From HGM11368 sp051883455 (GTDB lineage Bacteria > Bacillota > Clostridia > Christensenellales > UBA3700): a stretch of 64,000 nucleotides of DNA. A program made the translations under genes and the position numbers. Under the pieces are notes generated by a model. The model was not told where the DNA came from. It ran no database searches and saw only the letters and a program-made list of their open reading frames with translations. Below, piece after piece: positions 34,107 to 42,453 of the stretch (positions are counted from its first letter, which is position 1; every line of letters starts with the position of its first letter). The stretch spans positions 1 to 64,000 of the forward strand of contig JBJETT010000002.1 in the NCBI GenBank assembly GCA_051883455.1, written 5' to 3'.

Positions 34107-36065
34107 ATGGCAGAAAAATTTTATATTACCACACCAATCTATTATCCAAGCGGCAAGTGGCATATAGGCACTTGCTACACGACTATCGTTTGCGACGCAA
34201 TCGCTCGTTTCAAACGAATGCAAGGCGTGGACGTCTTTTATTTGACGGGTACCGACGAACACGGACAAAAAATCCAAAAAGTTGCTCAAGCGGCGGGCGT
34301 CCCTGTCAAAGAATATATTGACAAAATCGTAGGAGAACTCAAGGACCTTTGGAAGCTCCTCGACATTTCTTATGACAAATTTATCCGTACCACCGACGAA
34401 TATCACGAGAAGGCAGTACAAAAGATTTTCAACAAGCTCTACGAGCAAGGTGACATTTACAAGAGCGAATACGAGGGTTGGTATTGCACCCCTTGCGAAG
34501 CCTTTTGGACCAAGTCGCAACTCGTTGACGGCAAATGCCCCGACTGCGGTAGACCTGTCGAACTGATGAAAGAGGAGAGCTACTTCTTCAAGATGAGCAA
34601 ATATCAAGATAGAATTATCAAACTCATCGAAGAAAATCCCGACTTTCTGCAACCCGTATCCCGTCAAAACGAGATGCTCAACAACTTCTTAAGACCGGGA
34701 CTCCAAGATTTGTGCGTATCGAGGACGTCGTTCGATTGGGGTATCAAAGTGCCTTTTGACCCAAAACACGTAGTATACGTATGGCTTGACGCTCTCACCA
34801 ACTATATCACGGCACTCGGTTACGGCAGTGACGACACGACTTTGTTCGACAAATATTGGCCTGCCGATATCCACATGATGGGCAAAGAAATCATTAGATT
34901 CCACTCTATTATATGGCCTGCAATCTTGATGGCACTCGACATACCTCTTCCGAAGAAGGTTTACGGACACGGCTGGCTCAAGTTTGGCACCGACAAGATG
35001 AGCAAGTCCAAAGGCAACGTGGTAGACCCGTTTATCTTATGCGATAGATACGGAGTGGACGCGCTCAGATATTATATGCTTAGAGAGGTGCAGTTTGGAC
35101 AAGACGGCAGTTATACCAACGAGAGCTTTATCAAGCGTATCAACAGCGACTTGACCAACGAGCTCGGCAACCTCGTATCGAGAGTTACGGCAATGGTTAC
35201 GCAGTACTTTGGCGGTCAAATACCTGCTCCAAACGAACAACAACCTATAGACGTTGAACTCAAAGAGCTATGTGAGGGCTTGTACGGCAAATTGTGCAAG
35301 GATATAGACGAACTCGCCGTGCCTCAGGCGCTAGAGCATATATGGGAAGTTATTCAAAGAGCCAACAAGTATATAGACGAAACCACGCCTTGGATACTTG
35401 CCAAGAGCGAAGACGGCAAGGTAAGGCTTGCAACCGTTATGTACAACTTGTGCGAGGCAATAAGATACGTAGCAACTACGCTTAGACCATTCCTCACTAA
35501 GACGCCCGACAAGATTTTTGCCAAGCTCGGCATAGAGGACGAGGCGCTCAAGAGTTTCGACTCGCTATCAACTTTCGGCGCAACCAAAGTCGGCACTACG
35601 GTGGACAAGGGCGAAGCGCTCTTTGTTAGATACGACCTCAACAAAGAGCTGGCGTATATGGACGGCATAATCGAAGAACAAATGAAACAAGCTAAAGCAA
35701 AGGAAGAAAAACAAGTGGAAAACGCAGTTACTATTCAAGAAATCGGTATCGAAGAATTCGAAAAGGTACAACTCAAAGTCGGCACGATTGTCGAGTGCGA
35801 AAAAGTACCTAAGGCGGACAAGCTACTTTGCAGCAAAGTCGACCTCGGCGAGGGAAGTTTGCGCACTATCGTCAGCGGAATTGCCAAGTATTACACCCCT
35901 GAAGAAATGGTTGGCAAGCAAGTGGTGGTAGTCACCAACCTCAAGCCTGTCAAGCTTCGCGGCATAGAGTCGCAAGGCATGGTGCTTTGCGCAAGCGACG
36001 ACGAGGGCAACCTCACTCTGATATCACCTGCTGTCAAAATGAAGTCGGGTAGCGAAATAAGATGA
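34107..36065 (+). CDS. metG: Methionyl-tRNA synthetase with C-terminal tRNA-binding domain
   Basis: A 652-residue class I synthetase charging tRNA-Met. The HIGH motif reads HIGT (residues 19-22). The zinc knuckle has CTPC and CPDC, and KMSKS is at 297-301. The anticodon-binding helical domain follows. Residues about 550-652 form an OB-fold (EMAP/Trbp111-like) tRNA-binding domain that also mediates dimerisation. AAAGGAGAA precedes the ATG. The stop overlaps the tatD start by 4 bp (ATGA). The metG-tatD-...-rsmA order is ancient in Firmicutes, usually with rnmV where a radical SAM gene sits here. Confidence 0.97.
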   Translation: MAEKFYITTPIYYPSGKWHIGTCYTTIVCDAIARFKRMQGVDVFYLTGTDEHGQKIQKVAQAAGVPVKEYIDKIVGELKDLWKLLDISYDKFIRTTDEYHEKAVQKIFNKLYEQGDIYKSEYEGWYCTPCEAFWTKSQLVDGKCPDCGRPVELMKEESYFFKMSKYQDRIIKLIEENPDFLQPVSRQNEMLNNFLRPGLQDLCVSRTSFDWGIKVPFDPKHVVYVWLDALTNYITALGYGSDDTTLFDKYWPADIHMMGKEIIRFHSIIWPAILMALDIPLPKKVYGHGWLKFGTDKMSKSKGNVVDPFILCDRYGVDALRYYMLREVQFGQDGSYTNESFIKRINSDLTNELGNLVSRVTAMVTQYFGGQIPAPNEQQPIDVELKELCEGLYGKLCKDIDELAVPQALEHIWEVIQRANKYIDETTPWILAKSEDGKVRLATVMYNLCEAIRYVATTLRPFLTKTPDKIFAKLGIEDEALKSFDSLSTFGATKVGTTVDKGEALFVRYDLNKELAYMDGIIEEQMKQAKAKEEKQVENAVTIQEIGIEEFEKVQLKVGTIVECEKVPKADKLLCSKVDLGEGSLRTIVSGIAKYYTPEEMVGKQVVVVTNLKPVKLRGIESQGMVLCASDDEGNLTLISPAVKMKSGSEIR

Positions 36066-36832
36066 TAATAGACTCTCACGCACACGTCAACGACAGCGCT
36101 TTAGACGAGTTGCGCTCGCAAATATTGCAAGATACGGTTGATATTCCTATGAAGTTTTGCGAAGTGGGGTTTGATTGCGACAGCTCGCTGAGAGCCGTAG
36201 ACCTTGCCGAGAACAACGTAGGCGTCTACGCAATAATCGGCACGCATCCGCAAGAAGCGGAAAAGTTGACGGACGAACACCTAGAAACATATCGAAGACT
36301 ATCCACTCACCCCAAGGTAGTGGCGTTGGGCGAGATAGGGCTAGACTATCACTATCCCGACCCACCGAGAGAGAGTCAGCTTGTGGCCTTCGAAAGACAG
36401 CTCCAACTTGCGACCACTCTCGACTTGCCCGTGGTGTTGCACGTAAGGGAGAGCTATAAGGACACCTTTGACCTATTGTCGCAATATGCTAGCGGTATCA
36501 AGAGAGGAATACTTTTGCACTGTTACAGTGGGTCGGTAGAGAGTGTAAAACTCTTTGATAAGCTGGGTTGTTATTACGCTTTGGGCGGAGCGATCACCTT
36601 CAAAAACGCAAAAAAGGAAGATGTCATCAAGGCAATTAGCCCCGATAGACTTTTGCTAGAAACAGATTGTCCTTATATGACGCCCGTACCATTTAGAGGC
36701 ACGCCTAATATGCCTAAGTACGTAAGACTCGTTGCACAAAAAGTGGCGGACGTGCTTGGCGAGGACGTGGAGAGCGTAATAGAAAGAACAAGTGCCAATA
36801 CCAAGAGATTATTCTACAAAATAGTAGACTGA
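36062..36832 (+). CDS. tatD: TatD family metal-dependent hydrolase (DNase)
   Basis: A 256-residue TIM-barrel metallohydrolase. It starts IIDSHAHVND with the His-x-His metal ligands, has GEIGLDYH with the central Glu, HVRES and LHCYSG histidines, and LLETDCPY with the catalytic Asp. TatD-type enzymes act as 3'-5' exonucleases on DNA or RNA. The start overlaps the metG stop (ATGA), so translation is coupled. The next gene is a TatD-linked radical SAM protein. Confidence 0.94.
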   Translation: MIIDSHAHVNDSALDELRSQILQDTVDIPMKFCEVGFDCDSSLRAVDLAENNVGVYAIIGTHPQEAEKLTDEHLETYRRLSTHPKVVALGEIGLDYHYPDPPRESQLVAFERQLQLATTLDLPVVLHVRESYKDTFDLLSQYASGIKRGILLHCYSGSVESVKLFDKLGCYYALGGAITFKNAKKEDVIKAISPDRLLLETDCPYMTPVPFRGTPNMPKYVRLVAQKVADVLGEDVESVIERTSANTKRLFYKIVD

Positions 36833-36842
36833 CGGAGGAAGT

Positions 36843-37439
36843 ATGGGACAAAAATACGTCTACACCGTGGACAACAATTTATATATCAATCTCACCAATC
36901 GTTGCAGCAACAGGTGCGAATTTTGCGTGAGGTATTACGACAAACCTATCTACGGCGACTTGTGGATTAAGGACGAGCCGACAGCAGAGCAAGTCATTGA
37001 CATACTTGAGCGTGACTACGATATTGCCGATTACGGCGAAGTGGTATTTTGCGGTTACGGAGAGCCGACCTACAAGTTTGACGAGATAGTCAAGATATGC
37101 GACTATGTTCACTCTAAGGGTGGCAAGACTCGTATCAACACTAACGGACAGGGTAGCCAAATCAACGGCAGAGATATATCGGGTGAGATGAGCAAAATCA
37201 TGGATACTATCAACATATCGCTCAACGCTACCGACAAGGTCAAGTACGACGCAATTTGTCACAGTGATTACGGCTTGGAGGCATTTGATATTATGCTCGA
37301 CTTTGCAAGAAGCTGCGTTCAAGCGGGTGGCAACGTCGTGCTTAGCGTGGTGGATTGCATTGGACAAGAAGAGATAGCTAAAGCACGCAAAATCGCCGAG
37401 GAAATCGGAGCAAAGCTAAGAGTGAGAGAGTTGTTATGA
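36843..37439 (+). CDS. TatD-linked radical SAM protein
   Basis: A 198-residue radical SAM protein with Cys21-x3-Cys25-x2-Cys28 (CSNRCEFC) for the [4Fe-4S] cluster and GYGEPT in place of the usual GGEP-type motif. The short size leaves little beyond the SAM-binding barrel. A family of such proteins is known only by its linkage to tatD; the reaction is unknown. It starts 10 bases after tatD with GGAGG, and its stop overlaps the rsmA start by 4 bp, so it is embedded between DNA/RNA-processing genes and probably works on nucleic acid or translation factors. That role is inference. Confidence 0.88.
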   Translation: MGQKYVYTVDNNLYINLTNRCSNRCEFCVRYYDKPIYGDLWIKDEPTAEQVIDILERDYDIADYGEVVFCGYGEPTYKFDEIVKICDYVHSKGGKTRINTNGQGSQINGRDISGEMSKIMDTINISLNATDKVKYDAICHSDYGLEAFDIMLDFARSCVQAGGNVVLSVVDCIGQEEIAKARKIAEEIGAKLRVRELL

Positions 37440-38257
37440 ATATAAGCGAATTGCTAAAAGACAACGACTTCAGATTCAACAAGCAGTTTGGTCAAAACTT
37501 TATCACTGACGTCAATCTTCTTAGCGCGATGGTAGCGGACAGCGGAATAACGTCAGACGACGTGGTTGTTGAGATTGGCGCGGGTGCGGGCACGTTGACA
37601 AGGCAACTCGCAAGCGTGGCAAAAAAGGTGTATTCCTTCGAGATAGACCGCAATCTAGTACCTATTTTGTCCCAGTCGCTACAAGGCTTGGACGATAAGG
37701 TTGAGGTGATTTTCAAGGACTTTCAAAAGGTGAGTGAAGAAGAACTCATCGCAATGACGGGCAATAAGTACAAGGTCGTTGCTAATCTTCCTTACTATAT
37801 CACCACCCCTCTAATAATGCGCTTCTTGGAGAGCGAGCACAAACCCGAAAGCGTGACGGTGATGATACAAAAAGAAGTGGGAGAGCGTATAGTCAGCAAG
37901 GAAGGTAGCGGTGACTACGGCGTGATAACTCTTGCCATTGCCTTAGAGGGTGAGGCAAAGATTACTCGCACCGTGCCTAAGACTCTCTTCGTGCCACAAC
38001 CCAAGGTCGATAGCTGTATAGTGCGCATAGACCTAGACGACAAGTACGACGGCGTGGACAAGGCTAAGGTTAAGAAGGTGATAAGGGCGGGATTTGCTAT
38101 GAGAAGAAAGACGCTCGTCAACAACCTTTTGCAGTTGGGCGTAGATAGAAGCGTGGCGGAAAAGGCTCTCACCGATATGGGACTGGATATTAGAGTGAGA
38201 GGCGAGAGCTTGTCCTTGGAGCAGTACGTAGAACTATCGGACAAACTGTCTATATAG
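37436..38257 (+). CDS. rsmA: 16S rRNA dimethyladenosine transferase (KsgA/RsmA)
   Basis: A 273-residue SAM-dependent methyltransferase that dimethylates two adenosines near the 3' end of 16S rRNA during small-subunit maturation. Motifs are FGQNFITD at the start, VEIGAGAGTLT (SAM binding), and NLPYYITTP, the catalytic motif IV of the family. The C-terminal helical domain is complete. Translational coupling with the upstream radical SAM gene is through an overlapping ATGA. A terminator follows at 38292. Confidence 0.97.
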   Translation: MNISELLKDNDFRFNKQFGQNFITDVNLLSAMVADSGITSDDVVVEIGAGAGTLTRQLASVAKKVYSFEIDRNLVPILSQSLQGLDDKVEVIFKDFQKVSEEELIAMTGNKYKVVANLPYYITTPLIMRFLESEHKPESVTVMIQKEVGERIVSKEGSGDYGVITLAIALEGEAKITRTVPKTLFVPQPKVDSCIVRIDLDDKYDGVDKAKVKKVIRAGFAMRRKTLVNNLLQLGVDRSVAEKALTDMGLDIRVRGESLSLEQYVELSDKLSI

Positions 38258-38291
38258 GATAAAAATATATTGATAAATATTATAATATAAG

Positions 38292-38316
38292 AGCGGACGC
38301 ATTCGTCCGTTTTTTG
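38292..38316 (+). terminator. Terminator of the metG operon
   Basis: CGGACG (38294-38299) pairs with CGTCCG (38304-38309), followed by T6. Confidence 0.88.
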
Positions 38317-38410
38317 TTGCCAAAATTCTACCAATTTGAGTGGCGTTTTGCTTTGTTTGCAAGTAATATTAGTTAGCTTGACGGCATAGTCTATTGTGAT
38401 AGGAGGGGCT

Positions 38411-39406
38411 ATGTTTATCAATAAAAAACTTATCGTGCTTAGCGGAGATACGACGGGATACGTCAAAATAGAAAGGTTGAGTGACAAGTGCATTGCCAAA
38501 GCCAAAATCAACGGGGCTAAGGATGCACTAATCGGAATATTCGAAGGGGATAGATTGGCATATCTCGGTGATTGTGACAGCGTTGCTAATATAGAAGGAG
38601 TTGATATGGACGCCACGCTCACGGCTGTGGCTTTGTCGGAGGGTAGAATAATTGCCAAAGGTAGCGTCAACGGCAACGCACTTGGTCAGGCGCATATTCT
38701 TAGGGAGATAAATAATAGGGTGAGCAAGTACGATAATAGCCAAAAAGTCGATACGTATCCCCAAAAATCTCAACAACGGCAATCTAACGTAGAGCAAAAT
38801 AGCGATGCGATTAGAGCCCAAGAGCAAGTGCAAAATGACGAGAAAAAACGCAAAATCAATCGTCAAGAAATAATTCATGAAGAGCCTCACCGTATAGAAG
38901 AAAGAAAAGAGGCTCGGGAAGAAAAAGAAGAGTGCGACGAAACCTTAACGAGCGAGCAAGAGGTTGTAGAAGAGGTGCAACCTACCATGCAAGCGAGTGA
39001 GGATAAGTTTGAACAAGAGCTAATAGCTAAGGGCGATACGTCAAACGACGTGAGCGAAAATACGGGAGAGGAGTATAAGCCTTCTACGGACTTTTATAAC
39101 TCTATCAAAGACGAGCTCGACAAATTATTTGACACTTATCAAGCCGACGAAGAGTTGGAGAGCCTAATCGAAAACAGTAGGTGGGTGAGAGTGCCTACGG
39201 GAGAAGAGGGCTATTACGTTACGGGCATAATTTATTACGACGGCGTGCCACAAATAATATGTTACGGCGTGCCCGACAAGGACAACTCCAATCCACCGCC
39301 TTGCAGCTCGAGTTGCAGACAATGGTTGCCTATTGTAGAAGACGGCAGAGGCTATTGGATGATGTATCAATCTGCTATCGACGGAGAATTCGTAGAGGAA
39401 AGTTAA
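38411..39406 (+). CDS. Unknown two-domain protein with an acidic linker
   Basis: A 331-residue soluble protein with no signal peptide. An N-terminal beta-rich domain (about 1-105) ends in GNALGQAHILREI. A long, charged, probably disordered linker (about 110-225, mostly Glu, Lys, Gln, Arg) follows. The compact C-terminal domain (about 230-331) has WVRVP, YYVTGIIYYDG, CYGVPD and GYWMMYQSA. From memory, Clostridial proteins with a similar GYW-MYQ ending are often annotated hypothetical and some are linked to sporulation; this is not firm. The ATG at 38411 follows AGGAGG. A terminator follows. The gene lies next to the rsmA operon. Confidence 0.8.
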   Translation: MFINKKLIVLSGDTTGYVKIERLSDKCIAKAKINGAKDALIGIFEGDRLAYLGDCDSVANIEGVDMDATLTAVALSEGRIIAKGSVNGNALGQAHILREINNRVSKYDNSQKVDTYPQKSQQRQSNVEQNSDAIRAQEQVQNDEKKRKINRQEIIHEEPHRIEERKEAREEKEECDETLTSEQEVVEEVQPTMQASEDKFEQELIAKGDTSNDVSENTGEEYKPSTDFYNSIKDELDKLFDTYQADEELESLIENSRWVRVPTGEEGYYVTGIIYYDGVPQIICYGVPDKDNSNPPPCSSSCRQWLPIVEDGRGYWMMYQSAIDGEFVEES

Positions 39407-39420
39407 ATTCTCAATCTACT

Positions 39421-39442
39421 CGCCACCTGAGGGTGGCGTTTT
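39421..39442 (+). terminator. Terminator of the unknown 331-residue protein gene
   Basis: 7-bp stem CGCCACC/GGTGGCG followed by TTTTCG. Confidence 0.85.
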
Positions 39443-39632
39443 CGTATAACGTTGCTCGTTGCTCCTTGACGTATTATTATATGATTTATAATTTTGCCGG
39501 TAGTTGCAGAGATTTCTCTCATTACGATAGGAAAATCGCTTTGTTAAAAACTCGAGAAGTACAGTAGTGCGTTGAATATTATTCGGATAATTATGATAAA
39601 ATAAAAAATTTTATAAAAACATAAAAATATTA

Positions 39633-39661
39633 TTGTCTAACAGCGTGAATTAGTGTAAAAT
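39633..39661 (+). promoter_or_regulatory. Promoter of uraA-upp
   Basis: TTGTCT at 39633-39638, 17 bases, TAAAAT at 39656-39661. No PyrR attenuator was recognised in the short leader. The rest of the 290-base gap after 39442 is AT-rich with no other visible feature. Confidence 0.5.
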
Positions 39662-39696
39662 AACTGTAAAAGAAAATTTACAAAAGGGGAAAACTT

Positions 39697-41118
39697 ATGA
39701 AAAAAGGTTTTATTACACCAAAAGAAGCCGTCTTAAGCTTCCAACACGTTTTCGCAATGCTCGGCGCAACCATTCTCGTACCGATTCTTGCCAATATGAG
39801 TATCTCAATCGCTCTTATCTCGGCAGGTATAGGTACGATTATTTTTTATTTCATCACCAAGCGTAAAGTCCCCGTATTCTTGGGCTCTAGCTTTGCTTTC
39901 TTGAGCGCACTGCAGATGCAAATGGGAGACAAAGGGGCTATCGGTTCCGAGACTTGGAACTACGCAATGGCGCAACTAAGTATTGCAGTCCTCTGTACGG
40001 GTCTCGTTTACGTAATCTTGTCATTGATTATCAAACTCGTCGGCACCAACTTTATTCGTAAACTTTTCCCACCAATCGTCGTAGGTCCGGTAATCATAGT
40101 TATCGGTATGTGTCTTGCGCCCGTTGCAATCAACAACTTCGTAGCGCCCGACACTGCAACCACTACGCAAACCATCGGTTACGTAATCACAGGCGTTGCA
40201 ACGGCGGCAACCATTATCGGATTTTCGGTATTTGCCAAAGGTTTCTTCAAGATTATCCCTGTATTGCTCGGTATCGTTGTAGGCTATATCGTAGCGCTTT
40301 GCTTCGGTATCGTTAGTTTTGACACCGTAGTCAACAGTGGTTGGATTTTGTTCCAACCAAGCGAGTTTAGCAAGGCATTCGGCTGGTACGGCTCACTCGG
40401 CAAGATTTGGAACAAAGATTTGCTCAAAGTAATATTGATGTTCGCACCAATTGCTATAGTTACCTTTATGGAACACCTTGGCGACGTCAACGCAAGCTCT
40501 ATCGTGTGCGGTAAGGACTTCATCACCGACCCGGGCGTACATCGCACCTTGCTCGGCGACGGCGTTGCAACCATGGCAGCAGGTCTTATCGGCGGTCCTT
40601 GCAACACCACTTACGGCGAGAACACCGCAGTTCTTTCCCTTACCAAGAACTATAATCCTAACGTATTGTTCGTTGCAGGTATCTTTGCGGTAGTGCTTGG
40701 TATCTTTAGCAAGTTCGGCGCAGTGCTCGGCACAATCCCTGCACCTGTAATCGGTGGCGCTTCGCTCATTCTCTACGGTATGATTGCAGCCAACGGTCTA
40801 AAGACTATCGTTGAGGCAAAGGTTGACTTCTCCGATAGTAAGAACATGATCGTATGTTCCGTAATCCTCGTTATCGGTATCGGTATGAGCGCGGCAGGCA
40901 AGACTCTCAACATCGGCATACTCAGCTTCTCGGCACTCGCAGTAGCTACCTTTATCGGTATCATTCTCAACGCAATCTTTATGATTGGCAGAGGCAAGAA
41001 TAAGCAAGAGTCTATCGTTGGTAGCGCTTACGGCGGAGAACTAGTCAAGAGCGAAGAAGCAACCGAAGAAGCGGTAGTTGAAGAAACCGTTGCTACCGAA
41101 AGCGTGGACAACAACTAA
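39697..41118 (+). CDS. uraA: Uracil permease (NCS2 family)
   Basis: A 473-residue proton-coupled nucleobase transporter with the 14-helix NCS2 fold. It starts with QHVFAMLGATILVP, typical of uracil/xanthine permeases. The signature helix carries MEHLGDVNASS, with the uracil-type Glu, and GGPCNTTYGEN. The last 30 residues form an acidic cytoplasmic tail. upp follows 16 bases later, so the pair imports uracil and converts it to UMP, which favours uracil as substrate over xanthine. Confidence 0.94.
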   Translation: MKKGFITPKEAVLSFQHVFAMLGATILVPILANMSISIALISAGIGTIIFYFITKRKVPVFLGSSFAFLSALQMQMGDKGAIGSETWNYAMAQLSIAVLCTGLVYVILSLIIKLVGTNFIRKLFPPIVVGPVIIVIGMCLAPVAINNFVAPDTATTTQTIGYVITGVATAATIIGFSVFAKGFFKIIPVLLGIVVGYIVALCFGIVSFDTVVNSGWILFQPSEFSKAFGWYGSLGKIWNKDLLKVILMFAPIAIVTFMEHLGDVNASSIVCGKDFITDPGVHRTLLGDGVATMAAGLIGGPCNTTYGENTAVLSLTKNYNPNVLFVAGIFAVVLGIFSKFGAVLGTIPAPVIGGASLILYGMIAANGLKTIVEAKVDFSDSKNMIVCSVILVIGIGMSAAGKTLNIGILSFSALAVATFIGIILNAIFMIGRGKNKQESIVGSAYGGELVKSEEATEEAVVEETVATESVDNN

Positions 41119-41134
41119 AAAATAGGAGAAAATT

Positions 41135-41773
41135 ATGAAAGATTATCCAAACGTAATGGTATTCAACCACCCTCTCATCAAGCACAAAATCGCGCATTTG
41201 AGAGACAAAAATACGGGTATGAAAGAGTTTAGAGAGCTTGTGGAAGAGATTACTTCCATTATGGCTTTCGAGGCGCTCAAGGATATCCCTACCAAAGAAG
41301 TGGAGATAGAGACCCCGCTTGAGGTTTGCACCCAAACCATGATAGTGGAGAAGTCGGTAGCTATCGTGCCTATCCTTAGAGCCGGTCTAGGAATGGTCAA
41401 CGGTATTCACACCCTTTTGCCTACCGCCAAAGTGGGACATATCGGTATGTACCGTGATGAAGAAACCATGGAGCCACAAGCATACTACTGCAAACTGCCT
41501 CAAGGCATCGAAAATATGAAGGTATTTTTGCTCGACCCAATGCTCGCAACGGGCGGTAGTGCCAGCGAAGCAATAGGCTTTCTCAAAAAGCAAGGCGTCA
41601 AGGATATTACCATGATGAGCATCATCGCAGCGCCTGCAGGATTGGAGAGAGTAGCAGGTGACCACCCTGACGTCAAGGTTTACGTGTCCACCTTGGATAG
41701 AGAGCTCAACGAGCACTGCTATATCCTCCCGGGACTAGGCGACGCGGGCGATAGACTCTTCGGTACGAAATAA
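41135..41773 (+). CDS. upp: Uracil phosphoribosyltransferase
   Basis: A 212-residue enzyme that joins uracil to PRPP to give UMP. It has the PRPP-binding loop DPMLATGGSA and the C-terminal uracil-binding segment (ILPGLGDAGDRLFGT). Length and start (MKDYPNVMVFNHPLIKHK) are normal. AGGAG precedes the ATG. It is co-transcribed with the permease and ends at a strong terminator. Confidence 0.97.
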   Translation: MKDYPNVMVFNHPLIKHKIAHLRDKNTGMKEFRELVEEITSIMAFEALKDIPTKEVEIETPLEVCTQTMIVEKSVAIVPILRAGLGMVNGIHTLLPTAKVGHIGMYRDEETMEPQAYYCKLPQGIENMKVFLLDPMLATGGSASEAIGFLKKQGVKDITMMSIIAAPAGLERVAGDHPDVKVYVSTLDRELNEHCYILPGLGDAGDRLFGTK

Positions 41774-41795
41774 TTATACAAAAATCATCAAAAAC

Positions 41796-41821
41796 AGACG
41801 GCTTTTTGCCGTCTTTTTTTG
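41796..41821 (+). terminator. Terminator of uraA-upp
   Basis: AGACGGC/GCCGTCT stem with loop TTTTT, then T6. Confidence 0.92.
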
Positions 41822-41913
41822 TCATTTTGACAAGAAATTAGTAGAAAAACAGAACGATAGAAAAGATAATAGAAAATAATCGTTATTTTTGTCACAAACT
41901 TTGGGCTATTGTG

Positions 41914-41942
41914 TTGTCTTTATATATATTATTTGATATAAT
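41914..41942 (+). promoter_or_regulatory. Promoter of the hydrogenase operon
   Basis: TTGTCT at 41914-41919, 17 bases, TATAAT at 41937-41942; GGAGG precedes the first ATG. No Rex palindrome was clearly recognised. Confidence 0.65.
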
Positions 41943-41970
41943 GTTGGCAGTTACCAAAACGGAGGAAGTT

Positions 41971-42453
41971 ATGAATATAGAAGATTGCACGGTCATTGAC
42001 GAGATTTTGCAAGCCAACGACAACAGTGCCACCAATCTCATCAGCATTTTGCAACAAATCCAAGGCAAGTATAGATATTTGTCTCAAGAAGTTATGGAAT
42101 ACGTTGCTAAGAAATTGCAAATCAGTCCTGCCAAAATCTACAGTGTAGCGACTTTTTACGAAAACTTTTCGCTTGAGCCAAAGGGAAAATACGTATTTAG
42201 AGTGTGCGACGGTACGGCTTGTCACGTGCGTAAGTCCACCGCCGTTATCAACGCTTTGCGTGGAGAACTCGGACTTATCAACCAAGATACGACCGACGAC
42301 CTTATGTTTACGATAGAGACGGTGTCTTGTCTCGGTGCGTGCGGACTTGCACCCGTGTTGACTCTCAACGACGTGGTTTATCCTGCAATGACGCCTGACA
42401 AAGTCAAGGCACTCATCAAAGAGATTAAGGAGAAAGAAAATGGAAAAGTTTAA
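41971..42453 (+). CDS. hydC: NuoE-like [2Fe-2S] subunit of the bifurcating hydrogenase (HydC/HndA type)
   Basis: A 160-residue thioredoxin-fold ferredoxin subunit with four cluster cysteines in CDGTACHV (Cys-x4-Cys) and CLGACG (Cys-x3-Cys). The helical N-terminal part is typical of complex I 24-kDa subunits. It belongs to the trimeric electron-bifurcating [FeFe]-hydrogenase with the next two genes. The ATG at 41971 follows GGAGG. The 3' end overlaps the NuoF-like gene by 14 bp. Confidence 0.92.
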   Translation: MNIEDCTVIDEILQANDNSATNLISILQQIQGKYRYLSQEVMEYVAKKLQISPAKIYSVATFYENFSLEPKGKYVFRVCDGTACHVRKSTAVINALRGELGLINQDTTDDLMFTIETVSCLGACGLAPVLTLNDVVYPAMTPDKVKALIKEIKEKENGKV

